Assembly (NCBI RefSeq): GCF_018448785.1
Contig: NZ_JAHCLU010000022.1
Location: 1-64,000, forward strand
Length of the DNA: 64,000 nt
Direction: 5' to 3'
From: Halomonas jincaotanensis
GTDB lineage: Bacteria > Pseudomonadota > Gammaproteobacteria > Pseudomonadales > Halomonadaceae
Shown here: positions 26,828-35,429 of the stretch, in pieces
Position numbering within the stretch: the first letter of the stretch is position 1
Layout of the letters: every line of letters starts with the position of its first letter
The notes under the pieces: generated by a model
What the model was told of the DNA's origin: nothing
The model's input: the letters and a program-made list of their open reading frames with translations, nothing else
Database searches by the model: none
Position numbers and translations under genes: made by a program

Positions 26828-28588
26828 TTAACCCGCAGGCGGTTGCCAGGGCGGCGACAAATCGCAGGTAATTTTCTCAGAATCTCTCACCCAACGAAAA
26901 TGAAAGTATTTGCGAAATGTCGGTGAATGAAGAAGCTGTTCTGCTTCTTCCCTGACGTCGGCAAAGGTCATGTCATCATAGTCAACTCCACCACGGATGT
27001 AACTCACGGTTGCCTCCGGATGGCGTTCCATGCGATTCAGCAGGTCATAGTATACGATCAGACTGTCATCGCGCTGCATAAAAAATCCTAAGCCGAATTC
27101 GGGATCAGCATGACGCACTTCCGCTAGATCATCTAGGTAGCCGAACAGGCTGAGTGGTTCTCGGATCAAGAGATGGTTGGAAACACCCCCCTCCAGCCGC
27201 AAATTGGCGAACATGTTCAACGTCTGCGCCGTCTTCAGCCCAAGATAGGGCATGGCACCATTCAGTAAGAACGCCAGCGATACAATGTTGAGCCAATGCC
27301 AGCGCGACCAGAGTATTGACTGATGCTGCTTTCCGCGACCGTGGACCACAATGCACAATAATAGCGGAGCCGCAACCACTAACCATAGAAAGCTGACATG
27401 CACAAAGTCCCGGTTCACGGCAGAGAAAACCATCAGTATGAACAGGGCCAGCAGTAGGAAAATGAAGATCGGCTTTCTAAGAGTCCGATCGATAAACTGC
27501 CAAAGAGTGCTTCTCACAACCTGAAGGGCCCCATCAGGCGACAAGAACAGCAGGTGAAAGAAAATTGTCAAGGTCGTGAACGGCGCATACATAGCGTAGC
27601 CACTGAGTGCCAGCAGGCCGTGAAAGCCGATACCAGCCACGATGCCGAGGTGGCGGGTGCGAGGGATCAACAATGCCAGGACGATGGCCGCTTCGATGAC
27701 CAGGGTGCCGTAGATGGCCAGGTAGCGAAACCAGGTAGCGTCCAGCCAGGTCAGGAAAGGCGGCATGCTGTGCCAAAGTTCAACGGCACAGGAAACTTCG
27801 GGATCGAGAAAGCCGGTGTTGATCTTGTGAAAAACACCGTAGAAGTACATGACCACCAACAGCGCCTGGCCCACCGGGCGAACACGTTGGAAAAACGTCT
27901 CGAAACTGACCCCGCGAAGCCAGGCATAGCTGCCACCCAACAGCAGAGCCAGCAGCCAGAAATTCTTGAGGATGGTGTGATTGGAAGCCAGCGGCGCCTG
28001 AAGCCAGGCATCGATCGCCAGGACAAGCACCAATAGCACCCACGCGCGTACGGACGCCGGTGAAAGGAATAAATAGAGGCCGAATAAAAAAACGAGAGGA
28101 GAAGTCGGCAATCCCTCGAGAGGGGTATAACGAAAAAGATAGATGATGACATGCAGAATGCTAAAGAGGCCGAAGAAACGCCCTGCCACCTGCAGCAATG
28201 CCAGTTCATCCTCGTTCCTCTGTTTGAGGGGTTGACGGCCCATTATCAAGAGTGTTGCGTTCCTGACGGCACGCATCAGAGGATAGAGTAGCGTTGCCAG
28301 CCAGTGTCGAGAAAGAATGGCGGCGGTGATGCGATTGAATAACCCAACTCGAGTTGTCATCAACGCCAAACGATGGATGGCCTCTCTGCCGTGGTAGAGG
28401 CGGCCGCTCTGCTCCACCACCATGCCCTGGTCAAGATCGAGGCCTTTGGCCTCAAACCTTCGATAGGCTTCCGGTGCCTCACGCAGCGAGATCAGGCGCA
28501 CCTCCCCTGCTGCCTCGCGAAGTCTCAACAAGTCCACATAGCGGCGGCAGAAGGGGCAGTCGCCGTCATAGTAGATATTGGTTGTCAT
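26828..28588 (-). CDS. DCC-family thiol protein fused to an HTTM-like membrane domain
   Basis: A 586-residue protein. Residues about 4-115 form a DUF393/DCC domain, NIYYDGDCPFCRRYVDLLR with cysteines C11 and C14. The rest is polytopic, with roughly nine to ten hydrophobic segments between 155 and 430 and a 100-residue soluble tail. The membrane part resembles the HTTM (vitamin K-dependent gamma-carboxylase-like) superfamily, including FHKINTGFLDP and a membrane His/Glu set; this assignment is from pattern. It is single-gene on the minus strand. The substrate is unknown. Confidence 0.78.
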   Translation of the reverse strand: MTTNIYYDGDCPFCRRYVDLLRLREAAGEVRLISLREAPEAYRRFEAKGLDLDQGMVVEQSGRLYHGREAIHRLALMTTRVGLFNRITAAILSRHWLATLLYPLMRAVRNATLLIMGRQPLKQRNEDELALLQVAGRFFGLFSILHVIIYLFRYTPLEGLPTSPLVFLFGLYLFLSPASVRAWVLLVLVLAIDAWLQAPLASNHTILKNFWLLALLLGGSYAWLRGVSFETFFQRVRPVGQALLVVMYFYGVFHKINTGFLDPEVSCAVELWHSMPPFLTWLDATWFRYLAIYGTLVIEAAIVLALLIPRTRHLGIVAGIGFHGLLALSGYAMYAPFTTLTIFFHLLFLSPDGALQVVRSTLWQFIDRTLRKPIFIFLLLALFILMVFSAVNRDFVHVSFLWLVVAAPLLLCIVVHGRGKQHQSILWSRWHWLNIVSLAFLLNGAMPYLGLKTAQTLNMFANLRLEGGVSNHLLIREPLSLFGYLDDLAEVRHADPEFGLGFFMQRDDSLIVYYDLLNRMERHPEATVSYIRGGVDYDDMTFADVREEAEQLLHSPTFRKYFHFRWVRDSEKITCDLSPPWQPPAG

Positions 28589-28729
28589 TCCCTTAGTCTC
28601 GACCGGCTCTCAACACGGTAATCTGTATCACAAAAACCAATGGCCAGCATCTATGCCAACCGTTGGTTGTTTCAGGCTAGGTCGAAAATGGTTCAGCGCA
28701 ATTCGGCGTGAAATCGGTGGGAATTTCGC

Positions 28730-28813
28730 GTAGGCCGGATAAGCCGAAGGCGCATCCGGCGTGATGATGGTGCCCTCTTCACGCCCGATGCGCTGGCGCT
28801 TACCGGGCCTACA
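28730..28813. repeat. REP/BIME-like palindromic element
   Basis: An outer inverted repeat, TAGGCC at 28731-28736 and GGCCTA at 28806-28811, encloses two GC palindromes, GCCGGAT...ATCCGGC at 28734-28760 and GCCCGATGCG...TACCGGGC at 28783-28808. The wording GTAGGCCGGATAAG and GCATCCGGC is strikingly like enterobacterial REP units. Together they form a two-armed BIME-like module in a gene-free stretch. Confidence 0.7.
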
Positions 28814-28871
28814 GGGTCGGATGACCAGCCGGTGTCGTGCGGTTAACTATCACGCCAGTCAGTGAAGAAGC

Positions 28872-28897
28872 AAAAAAGCCGCTGAAATCAGCGGCTT
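28872..28897 (-). terminator. Terminator of the tRNA-Ser gene
   Basis: Minus-strand stem AAGCCGCTGA/TCAGCGGCTT with a short loop, followed by a T run (complement of A at 28872-28877). It lies 13 bp downstream of the tRNA 3' end. Confidence 0.85.
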
Positions 28898-28909
28898 AAT
28901 CGATATTCG

Positions 28910-28997
28910 TGGCGGAGGGGGAGGGATTCGAACCCTCGAAGCCTTTCAGCTTACGCACTTTCCAGGCGCGCTCCTTCGACCACTCGGACACCCCTCC
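28910..28997 (-). tRNA. tRNA-Ser (anticodon GGA)
   Basis: An 88-nt minus-strand class II tRNA: acceptor GGAGGGG/CCCCTCC, anticodon loop TGGAAAG (GGA), a long variable arm, T-arm with GGGTTCGAATCCC, and an encoded CCA. Tandem partner genes are absent. Confidence 0.96.
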
Positions 28998-29195
28998 ACG
29001 ATGTGGCCTCATGCGTGGCCCTTGGCCGTTTCGCATCAGAACGGCGCACACATTAACGGCTTAAGTCCTCGATAGCAAGACGTCTTTTCCTTGGCATCCG
29101 GCCGACAGCGCTGCCTCCAAGGTGTCTTTACTACCCTCGGCGCCTGCCGAATCGCTGCCCAGATTGTCCGCACAAACCTACCAATAAGTCGTGAA

Positions 29196-29220
29196 GGTAT
29201 CGGACTGGTTAACCGATACC
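29196..29220 (+). promoter_or_regulatory. Candidate repressor operator before the Old Yellow Enzyme gene
   Basis: Perfect 8-bp inverted repeat GGTATCGG (29196-29203) / CCGATACC (29213-29220) with a 9-bp spacer. A TATAGT-like -10 box follows at about 29226. This arrangement suits a TetR-type repressor; no such regulator gene is adjacent. Confidence 0.5.
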
Positions 29221-29306
29221 ATTTTATAGTAAACTGGTCTAATAAGTTAACGGTCAGGTCGCTAAAGATATGCGGTGTAATCACACTCGAGAAAAGGAAT
29301 TGCCGA

Positions 29307-30425
29307 ATGGCACATGAAACTCTGTTGAAGCCGACGAAGCTGGGTAGTTTGAATCTGCCCAACCGTATCCTGATGGCGCCGCTGACGCGCGCCCGCACAC
29401 CTGACAGCGTGCCTGGCAAGCTTCAGGAGATTTACTACGGCCAGCGAGCCGGTGCGGGCATGATCATCAGTGAAGCCACCAATATCTCGCCGACGGCGCG
29501 TGGGTACGTGTATACCCCCGGTATCTGGACGGACGAGCACGAATCCGGCTGGAAGCGTGTCGTCGAGGCCGTGCATGCCAAGGGCGGGCGCATGGCGCTG
29601 CAGTTGTGGCACGTTGGTCGGGTGTCGCACGAAATGGTGCAGCCGGAGGGCCAGCAGCCCGTGGCGCCGAGCGCGTTGAAGGGAGAGGGCGCCCAGTGCT
29701 TCGTCGAATTCGAGGACGGAAGTGTCGGTAACCACCCGACCAGCACGCCGCGAGCGCTGGAAACCGACGAGATCCCCGCAATTGTCGAGGATTACCGTCA
29801 AGCGGCGATTCGCGCCAAGCGTGCCGGCTTTGACATGATCGAGGTCCACGCGGCCAACGCGTACCTGCTCAATCAGTTCCTGGCGACAGGCACCAACCTG
29901 CGCACCGACCAGTATGGCGGCTCAATCGAGAATCGTGCTCGCTTTCCTCTGGCGGTGATGGATGCGGTCGCCGAGGTGTTCGGGCCGGATCGTACCGGCA
30001 TCCGCATGACGCCGTTCATCGAGCTGTTCGGCCTTACCGATGACGAGCCGGAGGCCATGGCGTTCTACATGGCGGAGCAGCTCTCCAAGCGGGGTATCGC
30101 CTTCCTGCACGTCAATGAGCCGGACTGGGCCGGGGGCGACATTGCCTTTACCGATGACTTTCGCCGTGCGCTGCGCGAGCGCTTCAAGGGCAGCTTGATG
30201 TTCTGCGGGCATTACGATGCCGAACGGGCCGAGCGCCTCATCGAGGCCGGTATTGCCGATGCAATAGTGATCGGGCGCTCCTATATCGCCAATCCCGACC
30301 TGGTCGAACGGTTTCGGGTCGGCGCCGAGTTGAACGAGTCAGACCCGACGACCTACTACGGTGGTGGTGCGGAGGGGTATACCGACTATCCGTTCCTGAA
30401 TAATGGATACGATCGGCTGGGATGA
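29307..30425 (+). CDS. nemA: Old Yellow Enzyme family alkene reductase (NemA-like)
   Basis: FMN-dependent ene-reductase for electrophiles such as N-ethylmaleimide, enones and nitro compounds. The ATG at 29307 with AAAGGAAT upstream gives 372 residues. The TIM-barrel motifs are clear: LPNRILMAPLTRART with the flavin-site threonine, LQLWHVGRVSH with substrate-binding His, FDMIEVHAANAYLLNQFL, RTDQYGGSIENRARF, and DAIVIGRSYIANPDL. The frame remains open upstream to 29091, but that section has no family similarity. A terminator follows at 30473. Confidence 0.92.
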   Translation: MAHETLLKPTKLGSLNLPNRILMAPLTRARTPDSVPGKLQEIYYGQRAGAGMIISEATNISPTARGYVYTPGIWTDEHESGWKRVVEAVHAKGGRMALQLWHVGRVSHEMVQPEGQQPVAPSALKGEGAQCFVEFEDGSVGNHPTSTPRALETDEIPAIVEDYRQAAIRAKRAGFDMIEVHAANAYLLNQFLATGTNLRTDQYGGSIENRARFPLAVMDAVAEVFGPDRTGIRMTPFIELFGLTDDEPEAMAFYMAEQLSKRGIAFLHVNEPDWAGGDIAFTDDFRRALRERFKGSLMFCGHYDAERAERLIEAGIADAIVIGRSYIANPDLVERFRVGAELNESDPTTYYGGGAEGYTDYPFLNNGYDRLG

Positions 30426-30472
30426 CCCCCCGCTGTTCCGCACCGCCGCCGATGATACGCCACCTAATCTAT

Positions 30473-30493
30473 CCCCTCAGCCGAGGGGGTTTT
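30473..30493 (+). terminator. Terminator after nemA
   Basis: A 6-bp GC stem CCCCTC/GAGGGG at 30473-30488 with a 4-nt loop, followed by a short T tract. It is moderate in strength. Confidence 0.65.
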
Positions 30494-30634
30494 GCATTCT
30501 GGCTGCATGAGTCGCATGCGTAACGTTTTAACCGGAAAATCGATCATCTTGTTGTAAACTCAAATGAGGCGCCGGCCGCTTCACGCCGGCTTGTCGAGGG
30601 ATCGATGACGACCCCGGGTTCGAAGGAGTTTCGG

Positions 30635-31303
30635 ATGGATAGCCTCGTACGTCAGTCCAGCAGCACGCATGCCAGTCGTGTGTATGAAGTATTGCGCCAG
30701 GACATTCTCCATGGCCGTTTTCAAGCCGGTGAGAAGATCGCCATCAATACCTTGAAGGAGCGCTACGGGGTCGGTCTCAGCCCGTTGCGCGAGGCGCTCA
30801 ATAAGCTGTCGGCTTATGGCTTGTTGACACAGGAAAACCAGCGTGGCTTCCGGATTCCCGGCCTTAGCCGCGCTGAGCTCGACGATATTGCCGATATGCG
30901 TCGCAAGCTCGAGTGCATGGCGCTCGAGCAGGCCTTGCAGTTCGGCGATGCCGAATGGGAGTCGGAGCTTCTGGCCGTGGCGCATCGGTTGAAGCGCGCT
31001 GAAAGCGACCACGCCAACATGGAGCATTGGGAGCAGTTGCATGGTCGCTTCCACCGTACCTTAGTGGCGCCATGTGGCTCTGCCTGGCTGCTGCGGTTCA
31101 TTTCCCAGCTGCACGACCAGTTCGACCGCTATCGCCGTCTGGCCCCCGAGAACGCGTCGATCCGCCAGGTACTGGATGCCCAGCATCACGAACTCGTCGA
31201 CCTTGCCCTGGCGCGTGATACCAAGGCGGCCGTGCGACTCATCGATCATCATGTCGTGCTGTCCTACGAGGTGGCGCTGGGCGCTGTCGCCACAGATTCA
31301 TGA
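30635..31303 (+). CDS. GntR-family transcriptional regulator (FadR/FCD type)
   Basis: A 222-residue regulator, ATG at 30635 with AAGGAG at 30623-30628. The N-terminal winged helix is about 14-75 (YEVLRQDILHGRFQAGEKI, then LKERYGVGLSPLREALNKLSAYGL). The C-terminal FCD effector domain has the metal-binding helices MRRKLECMALEQAL, LHGRFHRTL and QHHELVDLALARD. The sequence resembles CsiR-like FCD regulators, but no catabolic target gene is adjacent, so the ligand is unknown. The upstream nemA ends before a terminator. Confidence 0.88.
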   Translation: MDSLVRQSSSTHASRVYEVLRQDILHGRFQAGEKIAINTLKERYGVGLSPLREALNKLSAYGLLTQENQRGFRIPGLSRAELDDIADMRRKLECMALEQALQFGDAEWESELLAVAHRLKRAESDHANMEHWEQLHGRFHRTLVAPCGSAWLLRFISQLHDQFDRYRRLAPENASIRQVLDAQHHELVDLALARDTKAAVRLIDHHVVLSYEVALGAVATDS

Positions 31304-31480
31304 TCATGAGCCCCGCGGCACCGGCATTGCCGGGAGTGACCACGTCTGCCCGATAATAGGATTTGCGCCTGCCTATCGGGGCCGGTCAGCAAGCCGGCCT
31401 GAAAACCGCTGCCATTCAACGCCTTGGTGACACTATCTCACCGTTCTCTCTATCGCGTGACAAAAAGCTACGCAGTTTTA

Positions 31481-31495
31481 TGCTGCACTGCAGCA
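31481..31495. promoter_or_regulatory. Perfect 15-bp palindrome, PhaR-like operator candidate
   Basis: TGCTGCA-C-TGCAGCA is a perfect odd palindrome with 7-bp arms. It contains CTGC-N3-GCAG, the pattern described for the PHA regulator PhaR in Paracoccus. It lies 45 bp before a 38-codon ORF. Confidence 0.45.
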
Positions 31496-31540
31496 GAGAA
31501 GGGGTTATGTTGGTGGTGTAGTTTTTCTTGGAGATGAAAT

Positions 31541-31657
31541 ATGAATATGTCAAAAGTTTCATATACTTCAGTCGATAGCGAAGTACTGGAATTCTGGAAT
31601 CAGCGGGCCCTGAAACAACGTGCGGCCTTCGAGGCGATCGCCGGCTACCTCGGCTAA
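31541..31657 (+). CDS. Micro-ORF of 38 residues, function unknown
   Basis: The ATG at 31541 follows TTGGAGATGAAAT, a good ribosome site. The product opens MNMSKVSYTSVDSEVLEFW and continues as an amphipathic helix (NQRALKQRAAFEAIAGYLG) before a TAA. The charged-hydrophobic alternation and good ribosome site support real coding. Function is unknown; the palindrome upstream and the phasin elsewhere in the window allow a link to PHA granule physiology, which is speculative. Confidence 0.5.
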   Translation: MNMSKVSYTSVDSEVLEFWNQRALKQRAAFEAIAGYLG

Positions 31658-31748
31658 CAGTCAGGTGATTGGGGGTAAGTCACGATTGCGGTAAGCTGAT
31701 CGCCGTGTCGATGTAAAGGCATACCCCCACTGACCCGGAGACTTACCC

Positions 31749-32177
31749 ATGCTGTTACGACCCTTGTTGGCCAGTGCATTACTGGTTCTACCGCTGGCGG
31801 CCGTTGCCGAGAGCCCCAACATCGAACCGGGACAGTGGAGTTTCACCAGTACCACCTCGGTCGAGGCCGATATGCCGATTCCCGATCAGACCGAGACTTA
31901 TGATGAGTGCATCGCCCAGAGCGACCTCGATGATGGCTCGTTCGACTTCGTGGAAGAGGAAGAGGGCTGTGAGCTGCTGGAGCATAACGTCTCGGCTGAT
32001 GGGGTCGACTATCAGATGATCTGCCGCGAAGAAGGCGGTGAAGCGACGATCGAAGGCAACATGGCCTTCCTGGGCGACCGGACTGAGGGTAATGTCGATA
32101 TCCTGGTCGAATCGCAGCAGATGGGTCAGATGCAGATGCAGACGGTCATCGAGGGTGAACGTACCGGCGACTGCTGA
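31749..32177 (+). CDS. DUF3617-family periplasmic protein
   Basis: A 142-residue exported protein with a signal peptide (MLLRPLLASALLVLPLAAVAE, cleavage near residue 21). The mature part has the DUF3617 pattern: EPGQWSFTSTTSVE, then a paired-cysteine acidic region (DECIAQSDLDDG, EGCELLEHNVSADG), an MICREEGGEATIEG strand, and a terminal GERTGDC. The four cysteines may form two disulfides. It is strongly acidic, as expected for periplasmic proteins of halophiles. The function of the domain is unknown. It has its own terminator. Confidence 0.85.
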   Translation: MLLRPLLASALLVLPLAAVAESPNIEPGQWSFTSTTSVEADMPIPDQTETYDECIAQSDLDDGSFDFVEEEEGCELLEHNVSADGVDYQMICREEGGEATIEGNMAFLGDRTEGNVDILVESQQMGQMQMQTVIEGERTGDC

Positions 32178-32214
32178 CGACTAGGCAAGACAATTCGGGC
32201 AAGACGAAAACGCA

Positions 32215-32242
32215 AAGGCCACCTTGATAGGTGGTCTTTTTT
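32215..32242 (+). terminator. Terminator after the DUF3617 gene
   Basis: Stem AAGGCCACCT / AGGTGGTCTT (one G-U pair, TGAT loop) followed by a run of T. The gene that follows is convergent (RND permease). Confidence 0.85.
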
Positions 32243-32315
32243 GCTAGGTGGTCTCTTTTAATAGCTGGCCTCTTTTCGAGCTTTTTGTCGGCAAGCGAAT
32301 CATCGCCGAGCGACC

Positions 32316-35300
32316 TCAACGGCCGGCCGGGGTGTCGCCCATCTCACGATCCAGTTGCCGCGCCACATCACCGGGTGAGCCAGTTCGACGGGCCAGCAGG
32401 TCATAGGCCACCGGCACCACGAACAGCGTGAACAATGTGGCCACGGCCAGGCCACACAGGATGACCGTGCCGATCACCAGCCGCGTCTCGGCGCCCGCGC
32501 CACTGGAGACGATCAGCGGCACGGCGCCGGCCATGGTGGTGACCGCGGTCATCAGGATAGGGCGCAGGCGGGTCACGGCGGCGTCGACCAGGGCGTCGTG
32601 GAATGCGACGCCCTGATCGCGAAGCTGGTTGGCGAATTCCACGATCAGGATGCCGTTCTTGGCCGCCAGCCCCACCAGCATCACCAGGCCCACCTGACTG
32701 TAGATGTTCAATGACTGCCCGGTGAGGTACAGGCCCAGCAGTGCGCCACTGATCGCCAACGGCACAGTGAGCATGATCACGAACGGGTGCACGAAACTCT
32801 CGAACTGACCCGCCAGCACCAGGAAGACGACCAGGATACCCAGCCCCAGCAGGAAGCCGGTGGCCCCGCTGGCCTCGAGATAGTCGCGCGACGCGCCCTT
32901 GACGTCGGTCTGGGCCTCCGCCGGCAACACATCGTTCACCGCGTTTTCAAGATACGCCAGAGCCTCACCCAGTGGGTAGCCGCTTTCCAGATCGGCCTGA
33001 AGCGTGATAGCGCGGATACGATTGAAGCGGTTGAGGGTGCTGGGCCCGGCGAAATCGCTCAGAGAGACCAGGCTCGCCAACGGAATCAGCTCACCGGAAC
33101 GCGCCGACCTGACACGGATATTCTCCAGTGAACCTGGGCTGGGACGGGCGCCGGTAGCGCCCTCGAGGATGACATCATATTCCTGGCCGTCATCGACGTA
33201 GCGGGTCACGGTACGACCGCCCAGCAGGGTTTCCAGGGTCCGGCCGATCTCGGTGACTGTCACGCCGAGCGCGGCGGCCCGGCCATAGTCGATGTCCACG
33301 CGCAGCTGCGGCTGGTTTTCCTCGTAGTCGCTGTCGATCCCGGTCAGGCGCGGATTATCCTCGCGGATGTGCTCGACCAGGGTATCGCGCCATTCTGCCA
33401 GCTGCTCGTAGGTCCCGCCGCCGAGCACGAACTGTACGGGCTTCTCGACGCGCTGGCCGAAGCCCTGACGCATCACCGGGAAAGCCCGAATGCCGGGGAG
33501 GTCGGCGAGTTCCGTACGAATCTCGTCCATGATCGCCCAGGCCGAGCGCCGTTGTGACCAGTCCGCCAGATTGACGATCACGAAGCCGCTATTGAAGGTC
33601 TCGATGTTGCCCCAGCCCATGGGGGCTCGCACGACGATTCGTTCAACCTCGCCGGTGTCGGTCATGGGCATCAGCCGCGTCTCGATCTCATCCATGTAGT
33701 CGAGCATGTAGTCGTACGTTGCACCGGGGGGACCGCTGACCAGCACCCAGAAATTGCCGCGGTCCTCCTGCGGCGTGTACTCGTTGGGTAACTGCGCGTT
33801 GAGCCATACCATACCGCCGAGCACGCCCAGGAACAGCGCGACGACCAGCAGACGCAGCTTCAGGACGCGCTCGAGCAGGGCGCGATAGAGGCGCCGCGAA
33901 TGCTCGAGCACCCATTGCACCGCGGTCGAGAGGCGCCCCTCGTGCATGTCCGACTTGAGGATCTTGGAGGCCATCATCGGCGTCAACGTCAGCGCCAGCA
34001 GGGTAGAGATCGCCACGGCGGCGGCCAGCGTCAAGGCGAACTCCGAAAACAGCCGCCCGATGTCGCCCTGCAGCAGGCTCAGCGGCACGAAGACCGCAAT
34101 CAGCACCAGGGTGGTGGCGATGACCGCGAACGCGATCTGGCGGGTGCCGCGATAGGCGGCGACCAGCGGGGTTTCGCCCAGTTCCTGCATGCGCCGATTG
34201 ATGTTCTCCAGCACCACGATGGCGTCGTCGACGATCAGGCCGATGGCCAACACCAGCGCCAGCAGGGTCAGCAGGTTGATGGTGAAGCCCATCACCGCCA
34301 GCGCCGAAAAGGTCCCGATCAGCGCGATGGGCACGGTCACCGCGGGTATCAACGTGGTGCGTACGTTGCCGAGGAACAGGAAGATCGCCACCACGACCAG
34401 CCCCATGGCGACGAACAGCGTCAGCACCACCTGGGAAATCGCCCCCGAGACGAACACCGACGCGTCGAAGTTGAGCGACAGCGACATGCCGTCCGGCAGG
34501 GTGCCCTGCAGGCGGGCCATCTCGGCTTTCGCGCCCTTTGAGATCTCCAGCACGTTGGCGGTGGACTGCTTCATCATGCCCAGGCCAACCATCGGCACGC
34601 CGTTGCCGCGAAAGATGGTGCGCTCCTCCACGGCGCCGATCTCGACCTCGGCCACGTCGCCCAGGCGCACCAGGTAGCCATCGCTGCCCTCGTCGAGCAC
34701 CAGTGAACGGAAGTCGGTGGGTGTCGCGAAGTTGCGCGGCAGGCGCACGATAAACTGGCGCTCACTCGACTCGATGGCCCCGCCGGGCAGTTCGACGTTC
34801 TCTTCGCGCAGGGCGTCCTCCACATCGCCCGCAGTCAGCCCACGGGCGGCCAGCGCATCGGCGTCCAGCCACACGCGCATGGCATACTCGCGCCCGCCGC
34901 CGACCCTGACCTGAGACACGCCAGGCAGCACCGAGAAACGATCCACCAGGTAGCGATTGGCATAGTCGGTGAGCTCGGCCATGTCGTAGCCATCGCCCGT
35001 CAGGCTCAGCCAGACCACCACATCCGAGCTGGAATCGGCCTTCTGCACCTCGGGCGGGTCGGCCTCCTGGGGCAGGTTGTCCAGCGAGCCCGAGATGCGG
35101 TCGCGTATATCGTTGGCCGCGGCGTCGATGTCCATGTCGAGGCCGAACTCGACGTTGATGCTGGAGCGGCCATCCTCGCTGGAGGACGAGATGACCTCGA
35201 TACCCGCCACGCCGGAGATACGATCCTCCAGCACCTGGGTAATACGCGTTTCCACCACGCTGGCCGACGCCCCGGGATAGCGGGTGTCGATCCCCACCAC

Positions 35301-35429
35301 CGGCGGGTCGATGGAGGGGTATTCCTGTAGCGGCAGCCGCTCCAGCGCCAGCAGGCCGAATGCCACGATCAACGCGGCGAGCACCGTGGCCAGCACCGGC
35401 CGCTGGATGGAAATGTCCGAAAGGCGCAT
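32316..35429 (-). CDS. RND multidrug efflux permease (HAE1 family)
   Basis: A 1,037-residue inner-membrane proton/drug antiporter of the AcrB/MdtB type. It starts MRLSDISIQRPVLATVLAAL and shows twelve hydrophobic segments with two large periplasmic loops. The proton-relay aspartates are in TM4 (LAIGLIVDDAIVVLENI), and the paired lysine is in TM10 (LVGLAAKNGILIVEFANQL). The permease ATG overlaps the adaptor stop by one base. No outer-membrane channel gene is adjacent, so a TolC-like protein from elsewhere must complete the pump. The drug range cannot be predicted. Confidence 0.93.
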   Translation of the reverse strand: MRLSDISIQRPVLATVLAALIVAFGLLALERLPLQEYPSIDPPVVGIDTRYPGASASVVETRITQVLEDRISGVAGIEVISSSSEDGRSSINVEFGLDMDIDAAANDIRDRISGSLDNLPQEADPPEVQKADSSSDVVVWLSLTGDGYDMAELTDYANRYLVDRFSVLPGVSQVRVGGGREYAMRVWLDADALAARGLTAGDVEDALREENVELPGGAIESSERQFIVRLPRNFATPTDFRSLVLDEGSDGYLVRLGDVAEVEIGAVEERTIFRGNGVPMVGLGMMKQSTANVLEISKGAKAEMARLQGTLPDGMSLSLNFDASVFVSGAISQVVLTLFVAMGLVVVAIFLFLGNVRTTLIPAVTVPIALIGTFSALAVMGFTINLLTLLALVLAIGLIVDDAIVVLENINRRMQELGETPLVAAYRGTRQIAFAVIATTLVLIAVFVPLSLLQGDIGRLFSEFALTLAAAVAISTLLALTLTPMMASKILKSDMHEGRLSTAVQWVLEHSRRLYRALLERVLKLRLLVVALFLGVLGGMVWLNAQLPNEYTPQEDRGNFWVLVSGPPGATYDYMLDYMDEIETRLMPMTDTGEVERIVVRAPMGWGNIETFNSGFVIVNLADWSQRRSAWAIMDEIRTELADLPGIRAFPVMRQGFGQRVEKPVQFVLGGGTYEQLAEWRDTLVEHIREDNPRLTGIDSDYEENQPQLRVDIDYGRAAALGVTVTEIGRTLETLLGGRTVTRYVDDGQEYDVILEGATGARPSPGSLENIRVRSARSGELIPLASLVSLSDFAGPSTLNRFNRIRAITLQADLESGYPLGEALAYLENAVNDVLPAEAQTDVKGASRDYLEASGATGFLLGLGILVVFLVLAGQFESFVHPFVIMLTVPLAISGALLGLYLTGQSLNIYSQVGLVMLVGLAAKNGILIVEFANQLRDQGVAFHDALVDAAVTRLRPILMTAVTTMAGAVPLIVSSGAGAETRLVIGTVILCGLAVATLFTLFVVPVAYDLLARRTGSPGDVARQLDREMGDTPAGR

